DNA from: Hetaerina americana | Lineage: Eukaryota > Arthropoda > Insecta > Odonata > Calopterygidae | NCBI GenBank assembly: GCA_022747635.1 | Contig: JAKTNV010000009.1 | Span: forward strand, 25,160,122 to 25,224,121 | DNA length: 64,000 nt | Reading direction: 5' to 3' | In this document: in pieces, positions 51,001 through 63,430 of the stretch | Layout of the letters: each line of letters begins with the position of its first letter | Position numbering within the stretch: position 1 is the stretch's first letter | The notes under the pieces: generated by a model | What the model was told of the DNA's origin: nothing | What the model saw: the letters and a program-made list of their open reading frames with translations, nothing else | The model's database searches: none | Translations under genes and position numbers: made by a program

Positions 51001-51680
51001 GAGGAGCGAATCCGTATCCCCGCACTTCTAAAATCGGACCATCGGCCACCGTGCCGAAGCGAATTTCGTGCACGGTGCCCCCTCGGCAAGGGGGTGCCTC
51101 GCCGGCCCGAGACGGAAGGGTGCATACGAAAAGGAAACGGCTCCTTTCCTCCTCCCCGAATAGGACGGGGTCGTGTCCGCCGCCGGCCAAGTCGGGAGTG
51201 CGTGGAAGGAGTTGAGAGACGGGAGAAGAGAAGGAGAAAAAAACGCAGCCTTTAAAAAGAGCCGAAGGAAGCGGACGCCGGCTCACGCATCGAACACGCA
51301 CACACGCGGGCACACGTTTGCTTGAGTCGGCCCATCACTGACGTCTCAATGCATCAAGGAATAGGATGGGTGTGTCCCATTTTCCCGAAGCGCGCTCCGG
51401 GGAAAAAAAGTAATGCTCTCCGGAATTGATTAGGGATGGATGTTGAGGAGCGAGGCGAGTGCATCGGCGGCCTGAGTCGACTGCCGAAGAGGAGGAGAAG
51501 GGGAGGGGGAGTGTCTTCAGGGAGATGAGGGCGATCCCGGAGGAAGGCAAAGGGGATTGCGAAGTGGATTCGGTGAAGTGAAAGGTGCGGGTTTCCTCGA
51601 AGGGCTGCACGTATGGCTGGGAAAGGGAAAGGGGAGGCATAACTGGAAGGGAAAAAACGGTGGGGGTTGTCTAAGAAGGA
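51001..51680. other. GC-rich island
   Basis: CpG-rich segment. The 179-codon minus-strand frame across it (50774-51313) contains no methionine apart from a GTG start, and the plus strand is also open for 126 codons at 50835-51215, as expected where stops are rare. No domain is recognised. Confidence 0.4.
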
Positions 51681-53270
51681 AAATCAATTGCTTTCTCCCT
51701 TCTCCTATTTTCTGTTCTAGGGAATTGAATTCATCTCTTTCTGTGCGTTTGGGTTCTGACCTAGCAGCGCGTGGGGTCCTGGGAAGGTTCGGCAGACTTA
51801 ATAAATCAACAGAACCGAAAGCGGGCTAATGTAGAATTTGTGGAACGCGTTGTGGCGCTCGGCTAATTATGTCTTAAGTCAGTTTCATTATGTTATCCTC
51901 GAGGCCATACGCCTCGTGAGTTGTGTTTATTCGTGTGAGGACACGGCAATCATCTACGGACAATTTCGTGACCAAATATTGATTTTTGTTTTTAACTTGT
52001 GGCAGATAATGCAGCCATTACCACCAAGTAATCACTGCCAACGGAACTAAGTATCTTATAGGAGAATATAAAATTTGAGACAAGGCATTTCAACATTAGT
52101 CTGCAGTCAATAAGCATGGGGTTAATCTTAATGGTTTGAAGAATAAGGGGTGGGTATTAGAAGCCTTTCTCGGAGCTGGTTTATATTGATTATTCATCTC
52201 GGACATAGCGTTTACAGTTTTTAGCTGTGCTAAATTCTGACCCACACTGAAACGGTGTCTTTTATGCCTATCTGAACTACAACGTTTTGTGTAAACACTA
52301 ATTAAGGGAAACGGCTTAAACAGCTAAATAGTATACCTGTGTACTGCCGTGAGGCATTCAAATAGTGGTTTACTTAGTAAACAATTATTTATCAGAGAAT
52401 CGCAGTTCAGCCATTTCTACCCGATGGCAACCAAGTTTGACGTATCTGATATAATACTTATCCTGGCAAAATTTTCCTCATATGCCATTTCTTAGCTTTC
52501 ACAGAATTTATGACTTCAAAATAATTGCTCTCCTCCAATTATTGTGTTGATTTTAATGCATTAAATTAGTTTAGCCCGCTTGTTGTCTCAATAATTCTAA
52601 TAGTTTTGGAAAAAATTTCATTTCTTGAATTTATTTTAATTAATTGGAAACATTTTACGGGACCAGGGCAGTAGAATATTAAGAGTTTGGCGAACGATTT
52701 AAATATAGAGTGATTAAACTAACTCTAAAATAAGATGAAAATGTAAAATTTAATGTATATCTCTATTAATTTATACTTAACGATCTCCTTTGGAATATGT
52801 AGCTTAATTCATGCATTTATTATCGCTGCGTTCGAGTTGATTCGATGAGTACGAAGATCCAAAGATGAATAAAAAACAATCTGTGACTTATAGAGTGTGA
52901 GCAAGGTCTTTGATGTGTGGTGAAGATCAATATTCGTTTATCTACGGCTTTGCTTTTCAAGGGGAATCCATAATGTTACCTTGTCATGACACGGAACTTA
53001 TCTTAGGTCCACAGTGCTATTCTATCGAGTGCAATTGCGCAATCGACGGTCCAGCTTATGACTGGTTGTTTGGCTTGCCGGTGCTTTAAAGCTGTGCTAC
53101 ATTATTACTCTTATTGCTCCAGCTCATACTATTTTTGGGTATTCCCAAAATAAATTAAGTAACGCAATAGATCATATGTAAGATTGGCTTTGAAGTGATC
53201 TTATGAAATCCACAGTAATCAACTCGTAGGTTGTTTTCATAAGTGAACTCGCCTAATACGAGTACTAAAC
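51681..53270. other. No gene seen; AT-rich
   Basis: Nothing beyond short unrecognised frames. Confidence 0.5.
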
Positions 53271-53274
53271 CTAA

Positions 53275-53480
53275 CTGAATAATAATTCACCGACCAGAGC
53301 AAGGGGGAAAGGGATGGGGTAGCTGGTTATTTTCTTGTGATATCTGTATAATCTCAGGAAGCGCTTCTGCGCGAAAAACCGAATTAATTGGATGAAGTCT
53401 GCGGTGCACAAATTCGAATCGTGGTCCTCCGGCCAGTAGTCCAGAGTTCTACCCGCTCGCATGCCACGCCCCGTAATTGA
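53275..53480 (-). repeat. tRNA-derived SINE (minus strand)
   Basis: On the minus strand GGGGCGTGGCATGCGAGCGG (from about 53473) reads like a tRNA acceptor and D arm with A box. CTCTGG with CCGGAG forms a 6-bp anticodon-like stem, and GATTCGAATTT (about 53420-53410) is a degenerate B box. The body extends to about 53275 with no clear tail. Not an intact tRNA. Confidence 0.6.
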
Positions 53481-56200
53481 ATGAACTAATTTATATAAAG
53501 ACTCACGGAATTGAGGAGATATTTTTTCTAGGATCTCGTTCGTCGTTGCACGTTTGGTGGAGGTCATAGATGGAGGGGATTTAACCATTTATTCGTACGA
53601 ATGAGAAAATATTTTATACTCGTGATGATCATTTTTTCTCATTCCGTTGCCAGTTGAAGAGACTAAAATTCATCTCTTTAACAACTTGAGACGTCCTCCC
53701 TCCTCAATCACTCCACAAACTGACCGGTCGTTCCCTTCTCCTTCGGTTCACTAAACTCTTTTCTCGTCGTCTTATCTCTTCCTCCTTGATACGGGCATCT
53801 CCACTCCTCCTTCATGATCCCTCCGCCCTGACGTGTTCCGACCTGGCACTCCCGGGATGGCAGCCGACGCCATTCCGGGCATATCCGGGTCCCGTTTGAA
53901 CAAGGCGTTTTTAAGGGGATGTGATAAAAGTCATTGGGGTTCGCGATTACAGCTTTTCCATTGGTGTGCGTGCGAGTCATTGTCCGTTTACTCCCATCTG
54001 TTCTCGGCCTACTCCATCGTAATTTCCCGAATTGGTATTTGCCTTTAAATTATTTAACTTGCACGTTTATGTTCATCTCTGAGGCTTCCTTTAGTGGGCT
54101 CTATACTTATATATCTGCCTATGAGGCAGCATAGATTTCAGGGACCGCTTCGTTTCCAGATGCCCATAACGATGTAGCGAGTATTTTAAAAATACGAAAA
54201 ATGCCTCCTTTAAATTAAACTTCCTTCAAAATTCAAAGAGAAAAATGATCACTCTGACGATGACGTAATTCGTTCGAGTATTGATGGAATGATTATGTTT
54301 TATGGTTTCGACTCATTCACAGCGACCGCGGAAAAGTGGCCTTTGTGTTCGTCGCCGTTAGTCAACCGTACCCCTACCATGTGACCATAAGTTACTCTTA
54401 TCAGGTTAAAAAGATGAAAATTACTTAAATTTTGAAGAACGCATTTATTAAATCGATAAGTGCTCATTCTTATGAAGTGTAATCGGCTTCAAGATGAAAT
54501 TCTAAGATAAAAAAAGGTTCGTTTGGTCTATTTTACACTTTAAACGCTGAGAAGTTGAGATGTAAAAACATGTACATGCATAAAGTCATTAGGAAATAGA
54601 TTAGACATTCACAATACAAAAAGTAAATTTGTTTTGAAGAAATAATGCCAAATCCATTTCAGCATTCTCATTTTCCCTAACCCATTCAGGCATTCCAATG
54701 AGGTTTAATTTTGGGACTATGCGTAGATCATGATTTTTCGACCCTATATCGAGGATGTGTCGCACTTCCTATGTACGATTTGGAGTTTAAACTTAAAATT
54801 TCTCTCTTGGGATCAGCAGAACAGGCAATGTTTAAATAATTAAGTGGTTTCTACCAGTGAACGATATTTACCAGTTAACCCGTGTGAAACTCAAATCATA
54901 TCCGATCCAGAATCATGATATCTGGGTTAAAATCTCCAATAATTTTCTCAAGGTATATTTCTAGTCTCCAGTCAAGTAAAATTTCAATGTGATTACGTTG
55001 TCTGAGAAACTGTTGCGGTAACTAGAAAGTTTGTCAACCAAAAAAAAGCTTGGGATCCGTTGGAGATAGAATGAATATAATCTATTTCAAATAAGGTTAC
55101 ACTTATTTTTGGAAATATTTTATTTTAGAAAGTTGTACGTCGTTATTACACTCACCGGGATAGGAGTCCGTCCAGTCATGAAGAGAATCCACGGAACTAC
55201 CGACAGATGTGATAGCCGTCTCTCAGTTCCGGGGGGCTCACAAGTCAAACATTTCTATGCTATTTCTAACATCAAAGGCTCCTAAGAGACTTTCAGAGCT
55301 GTGAAGTGATTGTGTATACGTATCTAAGCATTTCGAGATGATACAGGGCCTTCAAGTTTATATATTATGTATAAAGTAGGGAAATTTGCATGGTCCTCAA
55401 TATAGCTTCAGATTTGACTACTCCGATAAAGTAAATGCATTCGAGTCCCGAACCGCTGAGTTCAGATACTCGTTCCTCATCGCGATTGCAGCAAAGTTGA
55501 AATGAGGAAGCTAAACAATTTTAATGCACAGGCATTGCCAACTCATTGCCATCCATTCTGTTTTGGAGTAATTTACGATGCGAAACAATTACATTACTTG
55601 CCGGAAAATTCTGTACGAATTTCTTAGGAAGTACACTCGAATACGCCCGACGTTCCTCAGGGTGTAATGAAGAAGTACATCAAAATATTGAAGCATTTTA
55701 TATTTTTTGAAAATTCCACAGTATTTAGATGAATATTACGGAAAATCACCGTAACGCATGTCGTAATGAATTAAGTTCAAGTAATGGTAACTTGTAATTA
55801 TGAGTCATTTATTGATAATTTCTACAGTGAGCCATATTTCCTGTAGTATGCTTGTATTCAACAATAAAGGGCGACCTGGGAAGATTATGAAGGATTTTTT
55901 GGAAGAATTCCATGGAAAACCTCCATGAGTTACATAAACTTTCTGAAAATAAAATTGTACGTTTTCCTTAGGATTCGGTGGCAAGGGAAAGGAAAGATTT
56001 AAAATTTCCGTAGAATCCTCAGGGATTTCTGCCGCTGCTCTGAATATTTCTGCGGATTGATTAAAGTTAGGATCTCCAACACCAGCTGACAAAACATCAA
56101 CTGGCGGCTCGCATGTGGGTTTAACTATTTTTATGAAACGAATTTTGAAAAACAAAATGGCCGATCATCCCAAGTCTGCTGAAAGCGACATTCTAAAGAG
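53481..56200. other. No gene seen
   Basis: Mixed composition at 53690-53990, then AT-rich. The 116-codon minus frame at 55805-56155 starts at TTG, has no ATG and matches nothing I know. Confidence 0.45.
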
Positions 56201-56207
56201 GGACTAG

Positions 56208-56660
56208 GTGTTGCTTTCTATCAGCCTCCATAGTGAAGCGCACCGCCTCCCTGTCCATTATCGCTCCCCTGTAATCTCAGGGAAGAGTCTTGGGCCGCGT
56301 TCCATTTCGCGGCCCTTTTTGGTAGGGCTCCCACCCCCGCCCGACCTCCTCTCGTCAGTTGGCTCTCTCGCATCTTCTATCTCTTTCTCCTTCACTCCAC
56401 CCACCGTAGCTGACCCCAACGAGCGGGGAACGAGTTGGTGTCATTCAGGACGATGGGCATGATTGCGCGGATAATGAGATTGGATTCCCTGTGTAGCCTC
56501 TCTCTTCCCACCAAGCCGAGGTCCTCCCAACAGTGAGGTCTTTCCAGTTCCCCTCAAACCAGACATTTCCCGCCCAATGGACTCCTCGCTAAATTTTCCC
56601 CTTTGGACCGAATCGCGTCCCTTCAATCAGAATCTCGACCTCGTATCTCGTTCAATCCCG
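56208..56660. other. GC-rich island
   Basis: C/T-rich plus strand with short frames on both strands. No domain. Confidence 0.4.
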
Positions 56661-56820
56661 CGTTGCGAACTGGAGAGGTAGTTAACCTCTTTAGGTCTCA
56701 CGGAAGCACACTCCCGTGGAAAAAGAATAATTTGCCTCAAATAGACTTTCGGACTTTTGAATTGTACTTACCCGAAAGATTCATGGCATAAAAGAGTGAG
56801 AAGAGATATGTCTATTTTTA

Positions 56821-56838
56821 TTATATATATACATAATG

Positions 56839-56869
<31 letters not shown>

Positions 56870-56961
56870 AATATACATATATATATATGTATATATATAT
56901 GTATATATATATATATATGTATATATATATGTATATATATATGTATATATATATGTATATA

Positions 56962-57003
<42 letters not shown>

Positions 57004-57033
57004 TATGTATATATATATACACATACATATATA
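56821..57033. repeat. TA-based microsatellite, 12-bp period
   Basis: Repeats of GTATATATATAT with a roughly 12-bp period and pure (TA) stretches. It begins where the 3' end of the adjacent minus-strand LINE stops. All Tyr-Ile frames on both strands are artefacts. Confidence 0.95.
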
Positions 57034-57435
57034 TCTGCCCTGCAAGCCACCACCAGGGTGTGTGGAAGGGGGTGAATACACACCAGAATAATTTTACCCG
57101 AGCATGTTCCTACCGCGATCGAACAATGTCATTATGATCCCCTTTCGTTCGTGGGAAAATGCCATCTTAAATCTTTCTGTTCTACACTTGATCGCTGTAA
57201 TTTTATTAGCAAAATTTCTCTTACCGTAGTACCTTGGGGGTAATAATGCATTTTCAACATCACTGCTAAAGAGACCTCCTTCCGATTTATGCAAGAGCCA
57301 CAATCTGTAATTTAACCTTCGCTCTGTGAGTGATTTCCAGCTTAGCTCCTCTAATATTTTGGATACGCTACTAAGTTTATCATAACAACGTTTTACAATT
57401 CTAGCTCCTCTACGCTGCACGCGATCCAACTCGGC
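57034..57435 (-). pseudogene. LINE 3' end: reverse-transcriptase C-terminal region plus tail
   Basis: On the minus strand from 57435 the frame reads ELDRVQRRGARIVKRCYDKL, then SSVSKILEELSWKSLTERRL, and later CRTERFKMAF. This is the region after the RT catalytic domain in many arthropod LINEs (consensus LE-VQRRAARFV, SSV--ML--LGWPSLE-RR, CRT--FKYSF). The last 40 residues are badly decayed and the family's F-P-R-T-x-x-D-W-N motif is lost. The open frame runs back to 57603 from a TTG, but its first 56 residues are unlike RT, so the copy is 5'-truncated near 57435. After the stop, a short untranslated part ending near GGTGGCTTGCAGGGCAGATA (57055-57036) leads directly into the TA-based microsatellite. 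The catalytic FADD block is absent. It differs from the 35.5-36.6 kb element. Confidence 0.85.
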
Positions 57436-60400
57436 AATAAATCCAACTTCGTGGGATACGTTACCAAACATAAAGGAAGTAGAAGTTTTAAAGACTCTGA
57501 GCAAAGAAGGAGGTTTGATCAAAACCATGAAAGAGAAGACATCATTGAATATTTTATTTGCTCTTTTGGTGAGGCTTAATGCAAACTGCTGCAATCTCAG
57601 CAAGCTCGGTAAAATATGTTAAGTGAATCTTAAGAATGTGGGCCGGATATAGTGTAATGCAGTACATTTCACGATAATTCTGTATTCAATAGTAGCCCGG
57701 GGTTTAGACGCGATTTATTTTGCCAAAGCGTACTCTGGTAGCCGTAGTTTCGAACTTCATCCAAAAAATCTGTGGTAAATTTAATCGTTTGGCAAAATCG
57801 CGGTTTCATGGCGTCGTGCCGTTTTTATTCAGCAATAGCAAAAATTCCGCTCTATAAACATATTATAACTGTTGAATTTAATCAATGATAAGCAGTGGTT
57901 AGTAACCATAGGGTAAAGAATGTGCACGTACTAAAATCTGTACACAAACCGGATGATTGTAGAATTCATTGACATTGTTTTTAGGATAGAGTTACTGCTG
58001 ATCACACGGAGTAACTGCGTGTACGTATAAAATACAGAATGAAAAGGATTCGGTTTCCGTCGATTACAGTTAATCATTATATGATTTGGGAATTGATATT
58101 TTTCAAAAATAATAATGGAATTATAAAGATCATGCATTGTCTTCTGAAACTGATGAGAATAAACGACAAGCAAATGAATCGATGTTGTCGAAAATTGAAG
58201 CCAAAATAATAGAATAAAATAATAAAAATTACAAAAAAATTACTGGCAGCAATAGTAATGATTTTATAAATCTTATTTAGCAAAAGTTCCTAAAACTTTT
58301 AGGCGTCGAAAAATTTCAGATTTTAAATTCTATTGGGCTTACCTTTGGGAAGGAATTTCTCTTGATCCTAGCGGAAATTTTGTATCCGAACGTGTTTACT
58401 TTTACGTCAGCTGGTATTAGGTATTGCATTGAAAAAACCATTCAAACATTCCTTAGCCGGTGCATGAGCTGTTTAACTAGATCGGCAAATCCTCTTCTAG
58501 TCTGAACTCTTCCTAATGACGAGCAAATATAATTGTAGCAAGTCTTGCGGCCGTTCTGTTGGTGGTCGAGAAAGGGGTTATAAAATATTCTGAGGATACG
58601 TAGTACAAGGCATACACAGGGAAATGTCTTTGGAATTGATGTTAATCATTCGAAAAGACGAGATAATTTGTGAGGGAAATTTATACGATGTCACACGCTT
58701 TAATTCGTATCGTTTGGGTTCTCAGTTATGAGCGTTCGTGGTGAAGGCGTCTAGCGAAGAGAAGCCATTCGTCATTCTAAAAAGACGTTAATTCATTACC
58801 ACTCGTTGCGTCACTTTTATGGGCCAGCCTCTCTCCGCCCTCTCTCAGAATGTTTATTAAACGTCTAGTAGTTCAGTACGTATTACTCAGCGAGTGGCGA
58901 GGATTGGCCGTTGGCCCTATTAATTGGCAAGAAATAAAAATTAAAAAATAAAAATGTACAATTCGTGAAGTTTACGGTAAACCAGTAAGATAATTTTCAG
59001 TGCACAAATATTGCCAAGCCTTTAATGAAACCCCGTGGTCGTTAGCAATGGTATTTCCCAAGGCAATTTATGCGTTGGATTAATTTTTATCTTCCCTGGA
59101 TTCTTTCGTTACTTTTTCGAATGCACTTATTTGTACAGTGCCCCCTCTCAGCGTTCATTATTTACGTAGTTCATTATTTTTTTGACGCCGTCACTGCCAT
59201 GAGGATTTCATATACTTCTCCTTCGGATTTAATTTTCCTCGCGGGGCTCAATGGCCACTACCAGTCGTAACTGCCCCATCGGGACGTTCTCCTGACTCAG
59301 CGTTTATGAAGCCTCCCTCATCAAGTCATACGCTCTGTGCAAATGAGGTCCCGAAAGTGAAGATTATTGTTCGTTCTCAAACCAAGACTCGAGTCTCAGG
59401 ACTGCGGGGAGAGTGGAACTCGTGTGGAGTTTCTTTACTTATCTGACAAAGCGGAAGGGGGCGTCGTATTATCCGTGCGGGACGCGGGAAGACCGGAAGT
59501 TATGGGGAGGGAGTGAGGGGGGGCTGTCGCGGCTCAAAAAAGAATCTACCCAACTCCGAAAGCTCCCCACTCCCTTTGAAAGATCTCGTGTGGTCTTTCC
59601 TTTTCATCCCGGCACTCTACACCTTACTCGCGGGGCAGTATACTTTAAGAGTCACTCCCACCGAAGGCGTTTTCGAGTGATCTTTCCCCACTCCGTCCAG
59701 AGAGACAACGGAGCTCATACATCCGTAACAATCCTCTCCTCCGTCATGGAAATGGGTACTGTTCCCACGCCCGAATGCCGCCTCAGCATCTTTAAGACAT
59801 AATTTCAGAATAGCCCTTAGCCATACCTACTCTCCTCTCTCCACCTTAATTGTGCCCGCGTTCCCCTCGCTCGCCTTGTCTCAGCCGAGCTCTTTTTGAG
59901 TGTAGGTGGGCACGAATAAATAGTCGATGATGACATTTCCATTCTCTGGGCAGCTCATTTTTCAGGCTACCCGCGTTCTCGTTCTTATCCCCGCCTTAAA
60001 TACCGTTACGAATTAGTGATGGTGTTAGACTCTCGTAGGATTTAAATAGGGCCGACCAACGAGGTTGTACGGAATTGTCTTCGGGGAAACACAATGGTTA
60101 ACTTAGGGATGGGAATGGTCTCAAGCAACGCCGTAGGTGATGCTGTTGCTCAAAGTCACCAGGGTTACAGGATGACATGAAGATGAACGTGATAATTGTA
60201 TCGCCGAGGCGATGGAGAGGATGAACATGTTAATGAATTTAATTACCATTCAAATAGACTTTCGCGGCCTTGAAGAGATAGCACAATTTATGCCAATGTA
60301 TTCGTACAATTGTTTACTTTTCTTTGTAAATTTAAGATAAATAAAATTTTAATGCCTAGAACAATACAAAAGCCTCTTGGTATTCTATTAATACAAATTG

Positions 60401-61145
60401 GAGGGGAGTTCCTCGGGATTACTATTCAATGAGCGAATATCATAGGATATTTCATCTCTGTAATTAAATTATTTGTTAATTATAAAAATCGATATAAAAA
60501 TGAAATTTTAAAATTGCATTTTAAGGATAAATTAACGTAAAAATAATGGCCATGTTCCGATTCGTCAGAAAAATATGGATGTTGGTCAAAATTGCGCTAA
60601 TACCGAATGGCTCATACCACAAATATTGAGGAAATTTAAAATATGAGGCCTAATATTAACATTAAAATAATCCGGAAGGTGTGAACATACATAATTTTGT
60701 GAATTATTTCGTAAAACCTCTAGCTTCATCAGAATACATCCCAAACTATCATTTTTAGGCGTTTGAAAATGTGTATAAGGAAAAACTCAAAAACTGTTGA
60801 GCAAACAAATAAAAAAAAGCATTATTGTTACGTATCTTCGGATTGTAAAACCTTACGTGTTGCTTGATTCCCATTAATATTTTAGGACGTGGACAAAAAT
60901 TAAATATTGAAAGCTAATAATACTATATGCATGAACTCTATCAAATTACCTCATTAAGCTTGCCATTTTGGATTGACTCGCTTTTCACATTATCTTTCAT
61001 TTGGCATTTACCATCGGGAGAAACTATTAATATATTTTATGGATGATCGACAAATTTCAACTAAAATAAAAAATACGTCAATTAATTGTAGACACTGTAC
61101 TGCTGACGTTTTCTGCAGAAGGGGATTCACTTTTTATGTATTTAG
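57436..61145. other. No gene seen
   Basis: AT-rich except for a more GC-rich segment at about 59400-59900. An imperfect hairpin lies at 57709-57803 (listed separately). The 129-codon frame 59413-59802 is unrecognised. Confidence 0.45.
57709..57803. repeat. Imperfect hairpin
   Basis: CGCGATTTATTTTGCCAAAG at 57709-57728 pairs with CGTTTGGCAAAATCGCG at 57786-57802, with a 3-nt bulge and a loop of about 57 nt. There is little pairing in the loop. Confidence 0.6.
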
Positions 61146-61146
61146 C

Positions 61147-61147
<1 letters not shown>

Positions 61148-61199
<52 letters not shown>
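61148..61199. repeat. (TA)n microsatellite
   Basis: About 26 uninterrupted TA units. Confidence 0.97.
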
Positions 61200-61203
<4 letters not shown>

Positions 61204-61658
61204 TATAGTTTATATATTGCAACTGAATCATGGCGAGCCTTCACTTTTACATACTGAGTAGTACACATGTAAAATTAAAAAAAATATAAAAAACTCCATT
61301 GCTTTCAATTTGAAGTAATTTTAGGTAAAATTCATCTTTCAAGGCCCCTTCGCAAATGTGGTATTATTCCAAACCCTAGTTAGCCTTTACAACGACATGC
61401 GCCACATGTAGGAATGTATGCTTATCATTCTTCGTGGTAACCGCTATTCGTAGCTCCAGAGTTACCTCTTGGAAACACGGATTTGGTATTAACCTACTAT
61501 TTTTGTTAATCCTTACCACCATATCTATAAATATCTTGTTGAAAAAACATAATTCAATTGCTACAAAGAGCAAGATCGAATAATTGCATGCAAATCTCAG
61601 AAAATCTCAGCCTAGGCCTTGTCCGGGTACGTCTCACGAAAATCTCCTGTTACATAAA

Positions 61659-61660
<2 letters not shown>
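61200..61660. other. No gene seen; between two TA arrays
   Basis: AT-rich. A 65-codon minus frame at 61376-61573 is unrecognised. Confidence 0.45.

Positions 61661-61661
<1 letters not shown>

Positions 61662-61753
<92 letters not shown>
61662..61753. repeat. (TA)n microsatellite, long
   Basis: About 46 uninterrupted TA units, the longest pure array in the window. Confidence 0.97.
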
Positions 61754-61757
<4 letters not shown>

Positions 61758-62820
61758 TGAAATGTTTCCTCCTTCCCATCGAAAGTATTTGGCCAAACCT
61801 ATCTATTGCTATTCGTAACTGTTATCCTGAGATTTGCCGCGAATGTCATTCACTCTAATTTTTACGGATTTGAATTCTAACCAGATGTGGAGGAGTCATT
61901 TTGTGATTTAAATTGGTTAGAGAGTGAGCAGTTGGCACTTACATAAAAGTTGTTCTTTTTGAGAGTACTGTGGATCGGCTGCCGGAAACTTGACGTTCCG
62001 GTTCGTCATTTACATGTGAAAGACAGCGAAAAGGCTATTCCAATTTTCACCCGCCTCGGCGCCTCACCGGATGCTGTCTTCCACATTGCTCCGTTAATTG
62101 AGTCCCGGACTCCTTTAAGCACACATACGTAGTAACGTCATGAGCTTTTCATCGGCCACCGCTCGGGTGGACGGAAAGTAAAAAAAATCATGAAATTCCA
62201 CACGTGTGCTCTCCTTCTATCTTTTTCTTCTCGGGGCCGAAATATTTCTCTTCCACTCTCAGTTTTTAAGGATTTTTTTTAAACTTCACGCGCATTCTCC
62301 ACTGCTTTATTTTCATTCATATGCCTCTTCATCTGCCTGTGTTTCATCGTGAGAAATGTAATGTGGATGAACATGTTGAATGTTCTAGTTAATGCTGTCA
62401 CTCGCTCATATTGACGTTTAAATGGGACGGAATGGGTAGTCCATTTAGTTCCGGTCCTAAATCCATGTATTTTTCATTAAATATACAAGACTAGTAACAT
62501 TTTAAGCGTTTGATTTTGGAGAATAGTAATAAAAACCTATTTACACACACACTACACATTGAAAAAATGGAAGTCTTTCTATCTAAACCATCAAGTTTAT
62601 GGTTACTCCTGCTTTCGGTCCAGCCTGAGAATTGTTGTGCGTTTCTTAGCATTTTAGCCTATGTATTATGCTGAACTACTTCTTTTCTACCGTCATGTCA
62701 ATTAAAATGTCTTCATTTCGATTTATCATTGCATTCGTTCAGATGCTGTCACCAATGTTCAGTCAACAGGACATTTCCCTTTTCTTTTCTCCCAGTTCCA
62801 TATGAAATTTGTTCTTCACC
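61754..62820. other. No gene seen
   Basis: AT-rich to mixed. Nothing supported. Confidence 0.45.
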
Positions 62821-63430
62821 CCATCGTCGCCTTCGTCTGTGGTAGGAAGGGGGGAGGGAAGGAGGGGGTAAGTACGGGGGCAAGAACACCACACAATGTG
62901 GGAGGAGGGATTCGCTTTCCTTTCACGTATGGCTTCAACGGCTGCGCTCGAATGCAATGAAAGCACTCATTCAGCGCCGACGCTTTCCTTCTCTCACCCC
63001 TTCTGCCTTCTCTCTCCCTCGCCCTGCCCCTCCCTCCTGCTCTTGTCTCCTCCAGGGTCGGTCGGGAAGGCGCGTCCTCGGCGTCGCCCACGGAGGTGTG
63101 AAACCAAAGGGACACGTGGTTCGCTCCCTCCTGGCCTCCTCTTTAAAGCCATTCCGCATTCACGCCCAGCCTTCCCTCCCGGTCGACATCGCCCCGCCCC
63201 GCGTTTCCCACGTCCACCACTTTCACTCTCGTCCCGCGAGTGAAGAACCGAGCGATCGCCTCTAGTCTCCGCGGCGTTACCGGTCCTCCTCCCCACTGTT
63301 TTTCCATGAAGCGGGGCGGAAAATTAATTTTGGGCGCAAAGTTATTTTTTCTCTACCTAGACGTCCCGGGGGAGAGTACGTATATGTCGAAGGAGAGTCA
63401 CGACTCGGTGAAAAATCTAGTTAATCGATT
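62821..63430. other. GC-rich island
   Basis: G-rich at 62840-62900, then C/T-rich and CpG-rich to about 63300. Frames up to 115 codons occur on both strands in several registers. No domain recognised. Confidence 0.4.

Noticed and set aside
50774..51313. 179-codon minus-strand open frame
   Set aside because: No ATG anywhere in the frame, low stop density from GC content, no domain.
55805..56155. 116-codon minus frame in AT-rich DNA
   Set aside because: TTG start, no ATG, no known similarity. It could be an exon, but no splice evidence supports this.
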